The notes under the pieces: model-generated
What the model was told of the DNA's origin: nothing
Database searches by the model: none
The model's input: only the letters and a program-made list of their open reading frames with translations
Origin: Bremerella sp. JC817
Lineage (GTDB): Bacteria > Planctomycetota > Planctomycetia > Pirellulales > Pirellulaceae
Length of the DNA: 64,000 nt
Assembly (NCBI RefSeq): GCF_040718835.1
Contig: NZ_JBFEFG010000274.1
Location: 310,001 to 374,000, forward strand
Reading direction: 5' to 3'
Position numbers and translations under genes: made by a program
In this document: positions 61,637-64,000 of the stretch, in pieces
Position numbering within the stretch: the first letter of the stretch is position 1
How the letters are laid out: each line of letters starts with the position of its first letter

Positions 61637-63289
61637 ATGGCGAACAAGCAGCTATTCGGAAACAAGAAGTCGAAGCGACCGCGAGCCAACGCCCAGAACA
61701 ACGCCGGCGGGATCGCCTACCATCTGCCGCCCAAGCAAGCCTTGGCGCAGTTGGCAACGACCGGCTGTTTGTCGAGCACGTTCTACGTGTCGGCGCAGCA
61801 GCAGCTAGACGACATGGTGAAGCTGGCCGAACGGATCGACGACAACGTCTTCCTGGCGAAGCTGGCGATCTATGCTCGTCAACGTGGAATGATGAAGGAT
61901 ATGCCGGCGGCGCTACTGGTAATCTTGTCGACCCGCGACAACGAACTTACGCATCAGGTCTTCGATCGCATCGTCGATAACGGCCGCATGCTGCGGAGCG
62001 TTTTCCAGATGGTTCGTAGTGGGCAGTTTGGTCGCACGGGTTTGTCTTCCAGCTTGAAGCGGGCGTTTCAGCGTTGGTTGAACGAGGCTTCGACGCAAAA
62101 GCTATTGTCCGCTTCGATCGGCAACGATCCTTCACTGCGCGACGTGTTGCGAATGGCTCGTCCGAAGCCGAAGGATAACCAGCGTCGTGCGCTGTTTGGT
62201 TGGTTGACCAACAAGCCGGTCGCCCAGTGGGCTCCGGCTACGCTGGCCGACTTGCCGGAAGAAGTGCGGCGTCTGGAAGAATACCGTCAGGCGAAGTACG
62301 CCGACTATCAGGTTCGCCTGCTGGAAGGCCTGAAGGTTCGTTGGGACATGCTGGCCGATAAGGCATTGGACGACAAGGTCTGGAAGGAAATCGCCAAGCA
62401 GATGGGACCGCAGGCACTGCGGATGAATCTGAACACGCTACTGCGTCATGGTGTGCTGCGTGGTTTCCGAGGTAAGCCGGACGCCGAAATGGTTTCGATG
62501 ATTGCGAAGCGATTCGCAGACGAGAACGAAATCAAGCGTTCCAAGCAGTTGCCTTACCAATACCTGGCGGCGTACAAGTTTGCTGACGAAAAGATGCCGC
62601 AAGCGATCAAGGGGGCGCTGCATCGCGCCGCGGAGATCGCTTGTCAGAACGTTCCGCAGTTGCCAGGTCCCGTGCTGATCGGGCTCGACGTCTCTGGTTC
62701 GATGCATTGGCCAGTGACCGGTTACCAAGGCTTCGGCGCAACTTCCGCAATGAAGTGTGTCGACGTTGCGGCTTTGTTCGCGGCAGCCATTTTGCGTCGC
62801 AACCCAGACAGCGTCGTCGTGCCGTTCGATACGGCCGCTTACGAAGCTCGCATCGATCCGAACGATTCGATCTTAAGCTTGTCCGAGCGGTTGGCTCGTT
62901 ACGGTGGTGGTGGAACCAATTGCTCGAAGGCATTGGAAGCCGCCAACACACGTTACGCCGATCGTCCGTTCGTGGGTGCGGTTCTGCTCAGCGACAACGA
63001 GAGCTGGGTGACGTCGGGTCCTTCTTACGGAACGAGTCAGACGGAAGTGATGCAGCAGTGGCAGAAGTTCGTCGGAAATCAGATGAAGCTGCGTGGACAC
63101 GAGATCGCGTCTCCGAAGCTGATCTGTATCGACTTGCAGCCGAACAAGACGACTCAGGCACCTGACCGGAAGGATATCTTGAACGTGGGAGGCTTCAGCG
63201 ATGCGGTCTTCCAGGTCGTGGCATCATTCCTCGAGGGAGACGCCGGGCAGTTTGTTGCTCAGATCGAAGCGACAAACCTGTCGTCTTGA
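61637..63289 (+). CDS. rsr: Ro60-like TROVE and vWA RNA-binding protein
   Basis: 550 aa from ATG 61637, with AGGAA about eight bases upstream. The TROVE domain (about 25-335) shows the HEAT-like helices of Ro60: [26 protein letters not shown], then [12 protein letters not shown]. The vWA domain (about 345-545) has a MIDAS: DVSGS (351-355) and Thr427 in GGGGTNCS. Ro proteins bind Y RNAs and the 3' ends of misfolded RNAs in their ring. In bacteria they work with PNPase or other exonucleases in RNA quality control and rRNA maturation. The Y RNA-like gene lies 118 bp upstream. It is unlinked to rtcB, as found in enteric bacteria. Confidence 0.95.
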   Translation: MANKQLFGNKKSKRPRANAQNNAGGIAYHLPPKQALAQLATTGCLSSTFYVSAQQQLDDMVKLAERIDDNVFLAKLAIYARQRGMMKDMPAALLVILSTRDNELTHQVFDRIVDNGRMLRSVFQMVRSGQFGRTGLSSSLKRAFQRWLNEASTQKLLSASIGNDPSLRDVLRMARPKPKDNQRRALFGWLTNKPVAQWAPATLADLPEEVRRLEEYRQAKYADYQVRLLEGLKVRWDMLADKALDDKVWKEIAKQMGPQALRMNLNTLLRHGVLRGFRGKPDAEMVSMIAKRFADENEIKRSKQLPYQYLAAYKFADEKMPQAIKGALHRAAEIACQNVPQLPGPVLIGLDVSGSMHWPVTGYQGFGATSAMKCVDVAALFAAAILRRNPDSVVVPFDTAAYEARIDPNDSILSLSERLARYGGGGTNCSKALEAANTRYADRPFVGAVLLSDNESWVTSGPSYGTSQTEVMQQWQKFVGNQMKLRGHEIASPKLICIDLQPNKTTQAPDRKDILNVGGFSDAVFQVVASFLEGDAGQFVAQIEATNLSS

Positions 63290-63306
63290 AAACTCGAAAT
63301 TTCAGA

Positions 63307-63342
63307 AACGCCTCGGTTCCCAGCGGACTCAGGCGTTTTTTT
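63307..63342 (+). terminator. probable terminator of rsr
   Basis: AACGCCT/AGGCGTT, seven paired bases with a 17-nt loop, followed by TTTTT. Weak stem but correct position (18 bp after the rsr stop). Confidence 0.5.
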
Positions 63343-63472
63343 CGGTTCGTCATGCCGTTTCCCCCCACGAATCGGGCTGGATGGGGCATAATATGGTTGT
63401 GACGCTGCTTTGTTGGACCAAAATAGAATCGTTCACAATCCCCGCCATATTCCTTCTCCCCCAGAAACGAAC

Positions 63473-64000
63473 ATGAAGCTTTCTCGACGTATCTGGCTGA
63501 AGCTATCATCCGCTTTTGCCTGGACCGGTCCGGCAGCTTTGGCCCAAGCCGAAGATGCCACCGCCACGACCGCAGCCCCCATCGATCCTGCCAAACCTTT
63601 CGGCGATGAATTCAAGCAACTCGACTCCCTGGCCGTCGGCAACTGGTGGGAGAAGAAGCCGAAGGGAAAGAACATTCCTCCTTCGCTTATCGTTCCTCGC
63701 AACGAAGTGGTCGCCTTCGTGGTTTACACGCAGGCCAACGGCGTCTTGAAGATGACCGCCCAACTCTTTCCTTTAAAGCCAGACGAAGCCCGCGTCGCGC
63801 GTCTAGAAGTGCAGAAGGATGGCGAGTGGACCGAGATCGCTCGTGAAGAGGTGCTGTTCCCAGGCTGGAGTGCGCACTTCCGCGTGGAAGATTGGGATGG
63901 CACGAAAACGGTTCCTTACCGCGTGCGTCACGGCAACGACGCGATGTTCGAGGGAACGATCCGTAGAGATCCCGTCGACAAGAACGAGATCGTCGTCGCC
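63473..64000 (+). CDS. secreted protein, 5' part only (3' end outside window)
   Basis: 176 codons are visible; the frame is open at the window edge. The N-terminus has KLSRRIWLKLSSAFAWTGPAALAQAED, a signal peptide with a cleavage near ALAQ-AED. The following part (about 45-175) is a beta-rich region (VAFVVYTQANGVLKMTAQLF, WSAHFRVEDWDGTKTVPYRV), which resembles the N-terminal beta domain of PhoD-like or metallophosphoesterase proteins. That is a weak impression from the sequence. The catalytic part, if any, is beyond the edge. Confidence 0.6.
   Translation, partial: MKLSRRIWLKLSSAFAWTGPAALAQAEDATATTAAPIDPAKPFGDEFKQLDSLAVGNWWEKKPKGKNIPPSLIVPRNEVVAFVVYTQANGVLKMTAQLFPLKPDEARVARLEVQKDGEWTEIAREEVLFPGWSAHFRVEDWDGTKTVPYRVRHGNDAMFEGTIRRDPVDKNEIVVA

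Noticed and set aside
1..64000. CRISPR arrays, integrases, insertion sequences, rRNA operons
   Set aside because: No regularly spaced direct repeats, no transposase or recombinase motifs and no rRNA-like sequence were seen anywhere in the window.

Overview
The window is a chromosomal stretch of a planctomycete, most likely a marine member of the Pirellulales (Blastopirellula, Bremerella or Rhodopirellula relatives). The evidence is three DUF1559 prepilin-like proteins, two of them paired with a small lipoprotein; a cysteine-rich beta-barrel porin; several zinc-ribbon membrane proteins with no obvious equivalent elsewhere; a tetraheme lipoprotein; a cytochrome b fused to a diheme cytochrome c; and many genes without a Shine-Dalgarno sequence. 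Genes are densely packed on both strands. I see no insertion sequence, prophage, integrase, rRNA or CRISPR array.

Region by region. 0-4.5 kb: a truncated transglutaminase-like lipoprotein, two unknown proteins and a class I/II aminotransferase. 4.6-10.7 kb: RNase R, a glycosyltransferase, an LpxH-like phosphoesterase and a YhaM-type exoribonuclease, all leftward. 10.9-15.5 kb: prolyl-tRNA synthetase, a DUF1559 protein and the porin. 15.6-22.7 kb: DUF4416, a WecA-like sugar-phosphate transferase, an O-antigen-ligase-like polymerase with a TPR-like tail, DUF1573 and the tetraheme lipoprotein. 23.1-26.1 kb: a NirB-NirD fusion nitrite reductase. 26.3-35.4 kb: zinc-ribbon proteins, the Rieske/cytochrome b-c operon, NrnA, RibF and a Tat-exported Gfo/Idh/MocA oxidoreductase. 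35.6-38.8 kb: LarB, NnrD, a small protein and a metallo-beta-lactamase-fold hydrolase. 39.1-41.5 kb: a nitrogen-uptake locus, amt plus P-II, with a near-perfect sigma-54 promoter. 41.5-46.3 kb: a TlpA-like thioredoxin, a CYTH protein, an MFS carrier and a DUF1559/lipoprotein pair. 46.7-49.4 kb: an ABC-2 exporter. 49.6-57.1 kb: ispF, cysS, ruvC-ruvA, two paralogous zinc-ribbon membrane proteins, tspO and ruvB. 57.4-61.0 kb: DUF1559 plus lipoprotein, a bacterial eRF1-like protein and a ZIP transporter.

The most notable locus is 61.2-63.3 kb. A tRNA-Gln(UUG) gene is followed by a roughly 150-nt RNA in which a T arm, a loop-capped acceptor-like helix and a D arm occur in circularly permuted order. 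An 11-bp terminal stem and a T-run enclose it. Immediately downstream is a TROVE plus vWA protein, the bacterial Ro60 orthologue Rsr. This matches the architecture of a YrlA-type bacterial Y RNA with its Ro partner. The window also encodes three other RNA-decay enzymes (RNase R, a YhaM-like protein and NrnA), although they are not linked to this locus.
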